Made by a program: the position numbers and the translations under genes
NCBI GenBank assembly: GCA_036785705.1
Contig: JAWUZG010000332.1
Coordinates: 2,108,001-2,172,000 of the forward strand
From: Acanthornis magna
Taxonomy: Eukaryota > Chordata > Aves > Passeriformes > Acanthizidae
Length of the DNA: 64,000 nucleotides
Direction: 5' to 3'
Notes under the pieces: model-generated
Told to the model about the DNA's origin: nothing
Seen by the model: only the letters and a program-made list of their open reading frames with translations
The model's database searches: none
Shown: piece after piece, positions 17,045 to 30,280 of the stretch
How the letters are laid out: each line of letters opens with the position of its first letter
Position numbering within the stretch: the first letter of the stretch is position 1

Positions 17045-17345
17045 CTTAAGTACTTATCGATTGAGAACTTCTATAACTCCCCAAATGGAGGCATCCCCGT
17101 ATCTCTACAGGTATTTTAAATGAATTGAATTAATCATAGGCTTAAAAGTCTCTAGTGATCTTTGTTAAGTTTCCTGGGTTTAATTAAAACATCTGTGCAG
17201 TTTTAATTTATCGATTCATCCAACTCATATGTCATGTTTTTAACACACCCCAGCATGCTCTGCATCATTTTTAACCCGATTTCCACTTAACTAAAGCAAT
17301 TAAATTCACCCCGGATTAATTAAAGCATCCATACTTTAGTGCTTA
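17045..17345. promoter_or_regulatory. Candidate conserved regulatory block rich in homeodomain sites
   Basis: About 300 bases hold several TAATTA-type cores: TTAATC near 17130, TTTAATTAAAA near 17180 and GGATTAATTAAAGC near 17313. Two TTATCGATT-like sites and a CCCCGG patch are also present. This is denser than the surrounding intron and looks like a developmental enhancer or conserved non-coding element. Conservation cannot be tested from one sequence, so this is inference. Confidence 0.3.
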
Positions 17346-18274
17346 AGTCAGCGTGTGCTGCTTTCCCCAAATGGTTTCTGAATGTCAGAGATTTGACACA
17401 CCTGATGGGTTTTTTGTCCTTCTGGAAATTCTTCTGTGGGTTTGTTCCTCTCTCGCTCGCGTGCAGTTGGGCAGAGCTTGGTGAGGCTGGGGTTGGGCAG
17501 CTGAGCTAGGGAGGGCAGAGCACAACTGCTGGGACAGACATTCCCTCCTGGTGCTGACTGACGCCTGCCAGGGCACTGCAGCACTGCCATTACACCCTTT
17601 AAATCACTTGTGTGTTCTGCAGTCAAAGCAATCAGTTTCATGAAGTCACTGCTGAGCCATCTCCTGTCAGTGGCAGGTTTTTATAGTTGTTCATTCTCCT
17701 ACTTCTGGGTGAATTCCTAGAAGTTGACTTCCGCTTGGAAGAGCGTGAGGCTTTAGAGCAACCTAAAAGTTGATGTAGATCTTTCTAATTTTCACTGGTT
17801 TTAAGAACATTTCAGCCTGATGGAAGTTATTGAGTTTAGTGATCTCTGGAGAGCTGTCAGACCAGTCAAACACCATTCTTTCTGACCATGCAAATAGCAT
17901 GTTTGTGAGGCACAAAGAGAAAGAGAGAAAAAACAGTCTTGGATTCATTCAGTCTCCCATTCCAGAATGATTTTCTTGGGCCTAGTTTTGCTAGGGCTGG
18001 AGCAGCTTCTCACAAGGACAGTGGTATAAAAATAGCATAAATCAGTAAAAGAGAAACAACATAAACTATGGAGTGGTCTTAGAAGTTATTTCAGATTTTC
18101 ATATCCATGAATGAACTTCAGTAAAAACTAATGGGCTTGAAGACAAGTAGTGAAACTGATTAAAGTAAGTTTAAACAGAAAATACAAAGGAAAGTGTTGT
18201 CAAACAAAAGCATTGTATTTTCAGACTACAGCTAAGTAGATTCATATATCTTCTAAATTTTAGAAATGTCTTGT

Positions 18275-18360
18275 GGGCAAATACTTGGTGTAGCAAGGGA
18301 TGTGATAATTAAGGGCAAATATTTGGTGTAATAAGGGATGTGTAATAAAATAAGGGATGT
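18275..18360 (+). repeat. Imperfect 38-bp tandem duplication
   Basis: GGGCAAATACTTGGTGTAGC at 18275 is repeated with a few changes as GGGCAAATATTTGGTGTAAT at 18313. A partial third copy (TAAGGGATGT) ends at 18360. Confidence 0.8.
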
Positions 18361-21220
18361 CTCAGTACTTTTTTGTTTATAATATTAATGTAAAGTCTAG
18401 AGCCAACATTTTGAATCAAGTTGACAGCAATTAAATTTTTTAATAACTGGGCTGATTTTCTAAAATGAAAATGCTTTCAATTCTTTTGGGTGTAGTGATT
18501 TTGTGGGTTTAAAGACATTTAGATTAAGATTGTTCATATATAAATAGGCATGACTTCATTTTAGGAGCACAGCAGCTTGGTTGTAGCTTTCGCAGTGAAT
18601 CTAAAATTATTCAGGTCTTTGGTGTAGGCAGTTGTAGAATTCAACTCTAGCATCAGTAAAACACATCTTCACCTGCTTACTTATATTAATATAATTTGTC
18701 CAATGAAGACCAATTAACATTTGTAGTCTAAATGCTGCATATGTATCACCAACATTAAGACCAAAAGGAGAAATATGCCTCTACTCACATTTATCAGGTG
18801 TTTGGAACCAGGCAGTTGTAGACAACATTTGCCTTGGATCTTTCCTCTATTTCTACTCCAGTTTGGAGTGCATTTGTAGGCTTCAGATTAGGCTGTCAAA
18901 AACTGGAATCCATCTTCTTTATATATTGGCAAAATCATGCATAATCTCTCAGCAACAGCAGCTTAATCTCTGCTAAAAGGAAGGCCAAGTGTGAGGTATT
19001 AAAGAGTCTGAATTAATTATGCCCTAGAGGAACTGCCCCCAGGAGGGTCACTGGTAGGCCTCAATGCTAAGAAGTTTGACCTATATCTGCCTGCAGTTCA
19101 ATTCCTGATGGTCAGTGCAAAAAAGAACAACTTTAGTTTCATTATGCAAGTGTGCATTTCATTTCTTTATGTAACTAGGAATTTGTGCAACTCCATGTCC
19201 AAAGAGCATAGCAAGACTGCCCAATCAGTTCAGTGAATTTTTGTGACTGAAATTCACTTCCTCCTTCTAAACAGGAGCAACAACAGATAAAAATAATCTC
19301 TGTTTCTCTTAGGTCTGGTAAAATTCTGTACAGTTCAACAAGGGCTGAACATATCTTACATAGGAGTATAAATAGTCTCTTCAGAATGTTTTTTTTCTTA
19401 ATGTGTTTGTTTGTTTAGGGGGAAGTAAAGCTCTGAGTAAAGGGCTGAGATGAAAGTTCCATTTCACCCAGGATTTCAACTATGAAGGTGGCATACAGCA
19501 GATAGTTGAAGGAGAGTAAAAATGTTATTTATCCTTGTTGCTTCTCCATTAAATTCTTCTGGTTCTAGAGATAATATGTGCTAGGACTTCCTACAATAGA
19601 TGAAGCCACTTTGTGTTCAGTAGCCTTTGTAGATTTTCATTCCATGAATTTGTCGAATTCTGTGATCAATCATGGAATGTTCTTTCATGAGTTTTAACTT
19701 GTCAATTAATCTTGTTAAAATTCTTTGATGGAGCAGTCAGCAGTGCTCAGGCACTGCAGATGATTTCCAAGTGCTCTGTTAGTTCGGTCTTAATCTCGCA
19801 CTTGAACACTCAGTCCTAATTTTCCATACTGTTTACACTGTGAACAGACAGCCAAACTCTTTTTTTTGCACACCAGCTTGTGGTAAGAAGAATGTGGTTT
19901 ATATGCAAGATTGGGGCTTGCAAGCATTATGGATACAGCCATTCTGGCCCTGACCCAAATACCACCCTTGAAGCAGTTTTGTCATGGGCATCTCACTGCA
20001 AAATGCTGTGCTATATACATTAAAAAAATAGGTGGCCCAAAACATCATATTCTTCCTCTGCCATGTTTGAGAATTTACATTTGAATGTAAAACGGAGTTG
20101 CTTGCAAAATACAAGTGATATAAGGGCATTGCTCATGACCTGGTCCAGGACAGGGAAGCATTGTACATGCAAGTTCAAAAACCTTTCAAGTCTGCATATA
20201 TTTGTGCCCAGAGACTCAAATAACTTTGAAGAGGAGTATACCAATTTGTCTGTTTTACGAGGAGGAACTGAAAAAAGCCTGCAGTAGAGAGCTGACAGCC
20301 TAGATCCTAGTGGTACAGGACTCTCTCTGCACCAGGGTAATGTTTGCTCTACAGCAAGAGAAACCAAGCCAGAACTCTGCCTTCACATCCTGTTTGGAGC
20401 TCCAAGTGGCAGGGGAAGGCCTCTCACCCCAGCAGCTGTGTAGCTAACCCAAGTTCTTCAGCAGCCTCCGAGAGTTTGTCTCCTCAGACATCCTTTGCTG
20501 GTTTCTTGCCTTGCTCTAGGAGACCTGCTCTGGTGAGTATGTGGGTGTGACACTGCAGGGGGGGTGCCAGGAGTGTGCCCAGGCTGTGCTGGGACACCTG
20601 GGGGGTGTCACTGGACCGAATGGTGGCTTTTGAGGCCAGGCCTTTTGGGCGTTATCCCTTGCCATCTCCTCTCCTCATCCATGTGTGATAGGCTGTTAGC
20701 AAATCACCTGTCCTCGTGCATCAGGGAATATGAACATTACCCCAAAATGACCTTTAGAGAGAGAACTTTCAGAGGGGTGTTTGGCTTGTCTTCCCTGCTC
20801 TATTGATGTTCTCAAACATGTGCAGCCCACAGGACTCAGTGGTCTGTAGTGTCTGTTCATTGTCTGAAACCCATGTTAAGAACTTAGTTTGATTTTGTTT
20901 AAATACCAATAAAGGGCATAATCCCATAACCAAAGACACATTTAGGGTTAGTAGCTGTTGTGTTTATCCAAACTTCACTCAGGATATATACCTTCGGGCC
21001 TAACTTGCTTGAGTGTTGCCATAACTACTCCTGAACACTTCTGTCCACTTTTTGACAGTGCTGGTGTGAGATACACGATTGATCTCTCCACAGAAATGAG
21101 ATGGAACTTGGTTGTTCTGTTACATAAAACATCTTCCTTCACACTGCTTCAACAGGTTTTGAGTAATCAGCTCTGTCCTGGAACAGGGGCCACCCCCTTC
21201 ACATGGGGAAACACAAGCAG

Positions 21221-21324
21221 TCCTAGAGAACAAGAGCTCCAGAAGATCCTAGAGAACAAGAGCTCCAGAAGATCCTAGAGAACAAGAGCTCCAGAAGATC
21301 CTAGAGAACAAGAGCTCCAGAAGA
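21221..21324 (+). repeat. Perfect tandem repeat, 26 bp x 4
   Basis: Four identical head-to-tail copies of a 26-base unit beginning TCCTAGAGAACAAGAGCTCC and ending AGAAGA. The absence of any difference between copies points to recent expansion or an active minisatellite. Confidence 0.95.
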
Positions 21325-24300
21325 TTCTTGAGGAGTTTGCACATCAACTGAAGCTGCTGGCATGTAAAAGGAGAGTGGTCTGGTTTGGGTCTCATCTTGC
21401 AACAATATGGTCTAGCAAATAGGCATAGCAGAACTCTTTTTAGGCTGCCTGCTCCTGTTCTCTATGGAAAAGCAGCTTGATTCTCTCTCTCCCTTATGCA
21501 GGCCAGACTATAAACCCATAGCAAAAACAGTCATTACAGTCACTCATTACAGCAGTGACAAGCCAGCCTCTTGTAACCTACACCTTCTTGTATTCTTGCT
21601 TACTTGTTTCTTCTGCAATCTTAGTGACGTGGCAGTCTGGGAAATGCTAAAATCTGACCCAGAATCTCTGTCATTTTTCTTATTCTCACAGTGTTATTCC
21701 TGTTACATCATTTGTGGAGTAACTCCAGCAGAGAGTTGTAGATTAAACCACGGCTTTAAGTTGCAAGTGTCCTAATCTTAACTGTCTCCCCTTCATCTCT
21801 GAGGTTAAGTGACAGATTCTCTTGTTTGTCCTGAGTCAGTTCTGGTGTCACTGGCATCGTGACCGCCCTGGCAGAGCCCTGAAGGCAGATTGCTGTTCAA
21901 CTTACAGACGAGCTTCACAGGGACTGAACAGATTTGTGAACCCTAGCCAGACCTCTGACCTGATAAAACATGAAGAGAGGAATGAAAAGCTGTGACATGG
22001 CTTTCAGCTTTTCTTAAATTCCTGAAGCACCATAGCAGAGTCAGGGAGCACTAAAAGAGTGCTGTGGGAGGTCTTTAGCCCGAGACCCAGCACCACCCAG
22101 TAACCTTTCCTCTGCCCTGCCAGGCTCTGGTATCCCAGAAGCTGAACCCTGCAAATCCAGGTCAAAAGTGGGAGCTAAGAATGGCTTTCCCATGGACAAG
22201 TTCCAAATAGCAGATACACGTCGCTTTTAGCTGGACTGCAGGTACCCATTGCTTGATGAGACCTAGGGGCAGAGCAAGCAGAGAAGTGATTTTAGAGCAG
22301 GTGTCTGGCACAGAATTACAGGTCCAGACCACTCTAGCTAGGACTAGAGTGGTCACAGATAACTGGCATAGGATTTTTTTGTTGTTGTTGTTTTGGTTTT
22401 CTCTTTTTACTTTAATAATGGGTTTGTTTCTGCTCATTCCCTCTTTTAAGGGAGTGTGCCATTTAGATAGAGTTATTGCCTTTAATTAAGTTTTCACTCC
22501 AGAGGAGAGGTTTGCAGAACAGAATTCCTTTCAGGAATTGAGCAACATGTTGACCTGTAAAACAACAAAACATAAAGAACTGTTCCTTATTTGTATCCAG
22601 CCTGAGAGTCAGCTCTAAGTTTTTGTCTTTATAGCTACTTGAACAAAGGTGGTTTGTCCAAAGAAACTGTCGAATGCCTACAGAGGCCATCCTAGAGTGC
22701 AGTGTGGGGATGATTCGTCTGTGTGGCATTTCAGTACAGCTGGCTCAGTAAACTTAGATCTGAAACCAGCTGATAAAAGCAAAACCAGTAGAAATTTAGC
22801 ATAAACTTCTTCAGTGAACTCAGTAAAGCATTTGGGAACATATATCACATCTGAAATGAAAATGTTGCTGATGGAAATTATATTTTATTGAAATTTGTGT
22901 TCATTTTTGCAGTGGATAAGAAGGCAACTGGACAAAACTTATAGTAGGAGAACACCAGAAATGCAGTAGAATGAAGTCCTCTTGCTACTAAAGGATGGAT
23001 AATACAGATCTAGGACATAGAAGCTGTAGCAAAAAAAACCAAACTTCAGCATGCTTTGATATTGTTCTACTGTAGAAGAAAAATAGGCTAAAAAATATTA
23101 CATATATTAAATGATATATGGCCTGTGAATCTGTACTATTAATTGAAATAATTCTCAGCACTCTAAATTTTGGCTAGAATTTCAGGTTAGAAAACTGAAT
23201 TTTTTTTTTCTGATCAACTTTTTCCAGTATCAAATAAGAAAATTCATTAAAAAATCTATTCTGAAATGTGTTTTTGCAGCAGATCAATGGAACAGCTAAG
23301 ATTAATAAGGGTTGCAGGACTGAACAATGGAGAAGTTGGATAACTGGACCATTACACATTTCTTTGTAGGAAATCAATTACTTGGGTTCTTCTTGATCCT
23401 TCAGGTTAAAGGGACAATAGAAGCCAAGAAGACATTAGGACCTTTAAATGATTAATAGTAGCTTTTGAGTATATTTTTGGCACTGTAAAACTAGGTGTTC
23501 ATTTCTAATTACTTTGACGGGAGAAAAGACAAGAAAATACTTTCTGTCTTTATCAAACTGCATCAGAGAGAAGAGCACAAAGCGCTCCAAGCTTTTCTCA
23601 AAGACTCACTTCATCACTTGCATTTTCTGTTACTTCTCTGTTATTTTTTCCATTTCTCTGGCTAGTGACCACTCATCCAGTCTTTGTCAGGCTTGGAAGT
23701 TCACAGATTGCCACGTTCCCGAGGGAGACACGAGCACACAGGAGTGTGAATGTGACTTAGTGAAACATTTATACGCAACTGGGTTTTAATAAACCACTTG
23801 TTTCTTTCCATTGCTCTGCATATGTACAACATCTGATTCCTGGCACCCAGGACCTACTGCCTGCCTTTATTATTCATAGGCTTCTTTTCATTTACATAAA
23901 TGAATATTTGCTCAGAATGTGTCTTACCCCCTGAATAATACAAGGGTGAGGGTAAGGGTTAATGGTGCTTTCTTGCCAATACACACAGGGTAAAAGCTGT
24001 CACTGGGATTCAGGGAAACAAGGTTCAGCAGGGATAGTGGTGGCAAGGTGCATTTTTAGTAGCTGAAAACTTGTGTCATTCTTGTGTTCAAGATTCTTAC
24101 ACTGAAAATCAAAGTGTTATCAATATCAAAAAGTTTGGGGACATTAAAGAAGTGTTGTGGTGGAAGAAAGATGCCATATAATAAGATGTTGTGGGGACTG
24201 AATGTTTTGTGTTCTATCTGTGAAAATCAATTTTTACCTAGAGAAACGAAGTGGAGTAATGTCAAACTTAAATCTCTCCACATTACTTCATTAGTTAGCC

Positions 24301-24555
24301 CAAACATTATCAGTAGTCTGTAAAGAATAGGAGTTGTATTCTCAGAATGCCCAACACATCTGTGCTTTATTAAATAGCAATCCAATTATTTCTTTGGGAA
24401 ATGAAGAACTGAACCACTACGAATTACCTCAGATTTTTTTTCCCCAGTAAATGAACATATTTGAGTATAAGTGTTTGGTAGTGGAATTTTAGTGCACTTT
24501 TACATGACTTCATGCGTGACCCTGTGTGCTGTTTGTCTTTGGTTCCATTTTGCAG

Positions 24556-24750
24556 CTGCCTGCCCGGTTCTGTGCAGTGGCAATGGTCAGTACTCCAAGG
24601 GCACCTGCCTGTGCTACAGTGGCTGGAAAGGTCCCGAATGTGATGTCCCCGTCAGCCAATGTATCGATCCCTCGTGTGGAGGTCACGGTTCCTGCATCGA
24701 AGGGAACTGTGTCTGCTCCGTGGGCTACAAAGGAGAAAACTGTGAGGAAG
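24556..24750 (+). CDS. TENM2: TENM2 exon: EGF-like repeats 2 and 3
   Basis: This 195-nt exon is phase 1 at both ends (GCAG|CT ... GAAG|GTAGGA). With the borrowed G it reads [20 protein letters not shown], then a second module [19 protein letters not shown], ending ENCEE. EGF2 has only five cysteines: Tyr (in GNGQYSKG) replaces the third. In teneurins the resulting unpaired cysteine, together with that of EGF5, makes the disulfide-linked cis homodimer. EGF3 has the full six. The open frame runs past the donor for some 30 codons, but that part is intron. Near-identity to remembered TENM2 (only scattered changes) supports the call. Confidence 0.97.
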
Positions 24751-27589
24751 GTAGGATGTTTATCTTCTGTGTGGTGTGTTTGTTTTCTGGGTTTGGGAGT
24801 TATTTAATGGGTAGGGAAAAGGGAAAGAAAAGAATAGAAATCTAAGCATAGAACTACTGTAGCAAATAATTGTAAAAGAGGGTAAAAATGTAGTCCATCA
24901 CAATTTCACTGATCCATCATAATTCAGACAAAACTTCCGGACTTCTGTTTTGCAGTATTAGGAGTGTCTGCTACAAGCAAACCTGAATAATTCCTTTGTA
25001 GAAGAGCAAAGAAAAATCTTTTCTTAAGGATTGTGTTTACCAAACAATTTAGATGTGAAATGCAGAGGAAAAAGGAGTGGTGATAGACAAAATTGTACAG
25101 CTTCAACTTCACACAAAGCACATATCAATCACTATTAAGAGAGAAGCTGATGAAAAATATTTGAAAGACTTAGATATCCATGTTACTTGCAGACTTAATG
25201 TGGGGCAAATTACTCCTGTTGGCTGCAATCATATGGGATTAGGGAAAGGTAGATGGCACACAGGAATAACTGTCCTTTAAATGCAGAAAAGCTTTTCAGG
25301 TTGAAAGTGTCCAATTCCTTGAGTATGTAGAATGAGCAAATTTTTAAAAGTAACCCATGCAAAATGTGGGCATAGATTGAGCTCAATACAGGTTGTATTC
25401 ACAGAGTTTTCTGTTAGAATGCACAACATAAATTGGACTGCTTTTCTTTTTAAAATACATTACTGTGTTCCAGAGCTTATTAATCCTCCAAAAGGAGAAG
25501 CAGCTTGGGTGCTGAAGTGATAGGACTGGGCTGGCATGCTGCTAGGACTAAGGATTATTCTGAATGGGTTGCAGAGCTGTATTGATGCTGTGTGTATCGA
25601 TTTTTATCTTACCCTATAGTAAACAGCTGTTTCTCCCATCAGAAAACAAAGGGAAGAAAACCTTGGATAAACAAACCACTAAGGGTTTTATTCCTAGGAC
25701 TGCAGTCATCACCTCTAGGACAAGATCTTGCATTAGTTGGAGTAAACTTGTGGTAAAAGAAAAAACAAACAAACCAAGGATCCTCACTGATGGGACTGCA
25801 ATTGTTTGTTCAGATCATTCCTGTCATCTCCTTCCACTAAATCTTCTCAACATTGGTTATTAGAGCTTTTCTCCAGAATTCAGTTGAAATCAAGAGTTTT
25901 TGCATTGTTTTTAATGGGTTGCATTTTAAACTATATCCAGAAAATGCTGTAATGCCCTTTTTTTCCTCCTTAGAATTGATAGTTCTCAATTCACCCTGAG
26001 TGTAGGATACTAGGAAATACTCAAAAATTATCCGAAATGCCTTCACTATCATTCCCATCAAATTCAAAGATGAAAAAGACTGTCTTTACCATGCTCTACA
26101 GCGTCTAGTCTATTCCCAGGAACGCTGAACCTCTATTTCTGGTACTAACTGCAACTGTTTGCTTGGTCTCATGAAGTTTTATACATTCCATTATGCTTTC
26201 TGTTGTTGTATAAATGCCTTTGTTATTAGAGAGACTATGGTAGATGGCCTAAAATGATCTTTTTTTTAATTTAATCCTGCAAATTATACCTTACAAGCAG
26301 CTCCTCCCTCACTCTGATTGCAGTTTCCAGTGGCTTGGATGGAATTCTCTCTCCACTTTCAGCTCTCTGGGGTGGCTGTGGGGTATCGGGGCCAGACACC
26401 TTGGGTCCCCTAGACTCCTGTCAGAGAAATAGGCTCCTGCAGTGCTTAATCCCTTTTATCCTGAGGTGAACGTTTGGAGTGGCAAAACAAAGGCAGCAGC
26501 AGCTCCAGAGAAGTTTGTAGAACAAGCCAGTGCAGACCTTTCTGCAAAGGTGTTGTGTTAACTCCAGCCAAAATTGGGAACACAACAAAACTCTGTCACT
26601 CAACAAAGCTTTTTGGGAGGTGAATTGCTATGTGAGATGAAAGGATACGCATTATTTAATCAACACTCTGCTTGGAAGGAGAAGTTTTTTTCTTAAAAAG
26701 ATAAATGGGTTACAAAGGCAGGAGGTATCGATTGCAGACTTGGAAGGGGCCAATAACATGACAAGAAAGGTTAAAGTAACCTTTTGCATATATAATTGGG
26801 CAATAAATAAGTCAATAAATTAATTTGCAAATAAATAAAAGTCAGCCACCATGTTTCTGCTCTAAAATTCTGTTTCTTTTGTACATATTTCTTACATTAA
26901 TTCGAGTGCTGTGGGAGAAAGGGTATACTATGAAATGGTGTCTTTCTAATTAATCATCTAGTCCTAGTTAAAGTTTTTGCATGAATTGAAATTTTACCCT
27001 TTTAATGGTAGAATGATAGAAATAATATTTCTGTATGTATATATAATAAATGAAATCTCCTCTATTGATTTGAACTTCCAAAAGGAATGGCAAAGGTTGA
27101 TTCATTTGCCATTTTCCAGCTAGGCTATTGAATTAGAATAAGTGGGTCAGCATTTTTTTTTTTCTTCCCAATTGCTTCTTATTTCTGATATTCATCATGG
27201 TCATATTGTTCAAACAATTTACCTGAAATGAAAGTGACACCAAAATCAATATTTTTGATGCACAATTTTTGCAGCATAAACACTGTTTTTCTATTAACAA
27301 ATTTGCACAGAAGATGAAGTGGGGTATTTGTCAGGCTTCATTCAGTCTGCTTTGGGGGGGCACGAGTGAAATTGCCAAATTAGGTTAAGTTAAGGGTGGT
27401 TTTCTTGTCACTTCCCTGGTCGAGTCATTTTTCAATGACATTTAACTTCGTAAGTGTAATTCATGGCTCTTTTGGGACTTCGTGGTACATATTGTTTGGA
27501 AAACTCCTTGACCTCCTTTTTTGTCCTTAAGGATATAAATTGCTTTCAGTACCTTTTTTGTCAAATCTACAGAGGGCCCAATACTAAAT

Positions 27590-27860
27590 GAGCTCTAATG
27601 ATCTGAGCTGCCAGGGGGCTGTGAGTTCCAAGCTTAACACACTTGCGGAGGCGCATTCTCCTTTGTTTAAACACCAAAGACGGTCCATTTATAAATCCTG
27701 ATTAAATACCATTGTAAACCCTGCTCCACCTCAGGGCCAGCACCTTTGCAACACCAGGCAGTGCAGTTCTATTGCAGGTAATCACATTATGCTAATTTTA
27801 ACAGCCGAGGATCTGGCCCGAGATGATAACTCTGAGCATGGATTAAAACAGAACGAGATT
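27590..27860. promoter_or_regulatory. Candidate conserved regulatory block with SOX/FOX-like motifs
   Basis: The stretch has CTCCTTTGTTTAAACACC (SOX-like CTTTGTT overlapping FOX-like TGTTTAAAC) and TGATTAAATACC. ATTATGCTAAT and several CpGs also occur in an otherwise AT-rich, CpG-poor intron. It has the look of an enhancer or conserved non-coding element, but conservation is not tested. Confidence 0.28.
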
Positions 27861-29979
27861 GGAGCTCAGAGTGAAAACTCTCCTCAGTTCAAACTTTGAA
27901 AGCTTACCCAGATGATGGAACAAAACAGCTGTAAAGCACATTTGTCTAGGACAAAGGACAGAGGAGTTTAATGTGTTATCCTATAAAGCAAGGGAGACTG
28001 GGGGCCGAGGGGCAGTGATGGGCTTATTCTGTAGAAAAAAATCAAAGCTGTAGGAGCACTGTAATTCAGGATAGCAGGAAGAGAGTTAATTTATGTAGCA
28101 CAGTGTGGTGTTTTTCGTATGCTCCACATTCATTAGTGCTTTCGTTTGAGCAGGAAGATGATACATTCCTGACAAGGAGAGTGCGCTGTGACTTGTCATT
28201 ATCTCCTAAAGTTAGCTGTCCTATAACACTGTTATACACCTATTACCCTTCTGCATTTTCTGTTAAAATACATAATCTTAAAAAAACCAAAATAGACCAA
28301 ATGTAAGGGGGGAAGCAACCTTCATCCTAAAAGTATATTGACCTAAGTTTTTATGTACTTCAGTTCTTTATTCAGACTGTTTTGTCACAGCTCTGTTGTC
28401 TATTTGGTTCGACAGAAATTGTATAAAAGACATGTTGTAAACTCTGGACAGGTTATAATTTGGCTAAGCACGAAGTAGGAGTAAAAATACAGGACAGGCA
28501 CACTGTGTAATTTAAAACAATTTATCAATTTATCAGCTTTGATGTGAACCGCAAACCAATCTTGGCTTACCTATAAATATGAAATTGCATTATAATATTT
28601 TCATATCAGATTAATTCAGCTTTAAATCATAAAGAAAAAAAGAAAAAGCAAACCCAAAACTATAGCCAATGTCATCATTAAAATTAAAATCCTGTAAGAA
28701 ATTTTACAATAATTTATTTCTGTACTACTGTAATATGAATTCTGTACTCCTGTATTCTAATAACTCATGTTATTGCATTTCTAAATGTGCCCATCTCAAT
28801 CCTCTGCCTGTATCTAATCTATATACTTGCTTTAAATATTCTGCAACTAAATAAAATAGTTTGACAAGGCTCTATGTTTATAGAAAAGTTGAGATTTGAA
28901 AGATCAAGTATTGTTCACATCAGGTAGAGTGAAAATGTCTCTGCCTTAATTTAGAAGGATCAATTTGGAAAAGATGAGAGATAAATCACTTTTATTATAA
29001 ACTCAGATCTTCCTGGAGCAGCAAGAGAGAATGCCAATCATTCTTGGTCCTGCTGTTCTGAGCTAATATATACCAGTCATGAGATGAATTCAAGTTATTT
29101 AAGACATGAATTTGACCTTGGCCTTCAATTCCACAGCAAAAGGCACTCAGTAAAGCCTCCCTGTGGGTATTGGCAGTAAAGCATAGTATTCTTATACAGA
29201 TTCATGATATAAGATAAAATTTGGGAACTCATAATGTTTCTGATAAAGTTTATTTGAAAGACAGCTTGTAACATTCCTTTATTTATCAGGCCTGAAATAG
29301 CAACTGAAATTTCATTGCATCATTTTCCATCATAACTATTTTCACTTTCTTGTTTCTGGGTTGAGAGCCATATCTGTATCTGGTTTTATTTCTTTAGGAG
29401 AAATAATCTGCTGGTTTAGAATATGGGTTGAAGTAACTAGGGCTCTCAGTTTTCACAGCTCAGCTACTAATGGAGCATGGATCAAACATTTCAGAAGTGC
29501 CTGAATGATCAGGAGTCTAAATGAAGCTGAAAGCCACTGACATTTTGACTTCTGGGTACTTGAAGTGGCTGTCCTAATGTTGTTCTGACAATGCTCTAGC
29601 ATTTCAATAGTAATAAAAGCAGTTTTTATAAAGATACTTCAAATAAAAAGATCCTTTAAAACTGCAAATTCTTAACTTACTTTGTCATTTAAATATAGTA
29701 CATGAGTCATGGGAGCTTCAATGTATTTCAGAAGTAATGTCTCCAGGTTTATGTGTGGAACTCTGAGTGTATATATTTAAGTGCTATTTTTAAGTCTTCA
29801 TGCTGCTCCACCACAGCATTCCTGCAGTAAACTGTCATTGTTCAGTCAAACCCTGCTTTATTTATTTAATGTAAAATTGTAAATTACTTCCCATTTTTCT
29901 TTCCAGACCAGGTATTCATATGACTCAAAGACTACCTCAATTTGCTTAATTTCTCACCGTGGTACAAACCTTTCAGAGT

Positions 29980-30280
29980 TGTAGGATTTGCCGTCTGAGG
30001 TGTAGGTGCGGTTTGCTTCAGATGGTCAGGATGGAGATGAGAGACCTCTGGAGTTTGGTCTTAGAGCATGATGTTTATTGTGAAAGGCATGAGTGTAGGA
30101 GACCTGCTGAGAGCCGCCAGATGCAGCTCAGAGCAGGTTAGAGAAGTAAGAGAGAGAGAGAGAAGTACAGAATACGGAATACAGAATCTCGTGGTTGTCG
30201 CTTACAATACAATAATTCAGCTTCTGTGCTGAATATTCTAATTTTCACTAACCAATCTAGAACAAGCTACAAATCCTACA
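29980..30280 (-). mobile_element. Probable solo retroviral LTR (old ERV copy), antisense to TENM2
   Basis: On the minus strand the element begins TGTAGGATTTG (30280-30270) and ends CAAATCCTACA (29990-29980), an 11-bp terminal inverted repeat with the TG...CA ends of an LTR. An AATAAA signal (plus-strand TTTATT near 30072-30077) is followed by a GT/CT-rich stretch, as in an R/U5 region. The true 5' border may be further out, because 30283-30500 also looks promoter-like on the minus strand (CRE-like TGACGTC at about 30321). No clear target-site duplication was found beside either end. No viral coding sequence is seen. Family not identified. Confidence 0.5.

Larger units (their letters stand above)
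10459..24555 (+). other. TENM2: TENM2 intron, candidate microexon to EGF2+3 exon
   Basis: About 14 kb with no convincing exon. It holds an A run near 15430-15447, a homeodomain-motif-rich block at 17045-17345, an imperfect 38-bp tandem duplication at 18275-18360, and four perfect copies of a 26-bp unit at 21221-21324. Open frames such as 10816-11289 (minus) and 20958-21278 (plus) have no recognisable product; the latter runs into the 26-bp repeat. It ends with TTTTGCAG before 24556. Confidence 0.75.

Noticed and set aside
23514..23789. Cys-containing open frame (91 codons) shortly before the EGF2+3 exon.
   Set aside because: No EGF spacing, no conserved motif, and no suitable phase-1 acceptor/donor pair.
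30149..30163. (AG)n run as a separate microsatellite.
   Set aside because: Too short to matter by itself; it lies inside the probable LTR and is reported there.
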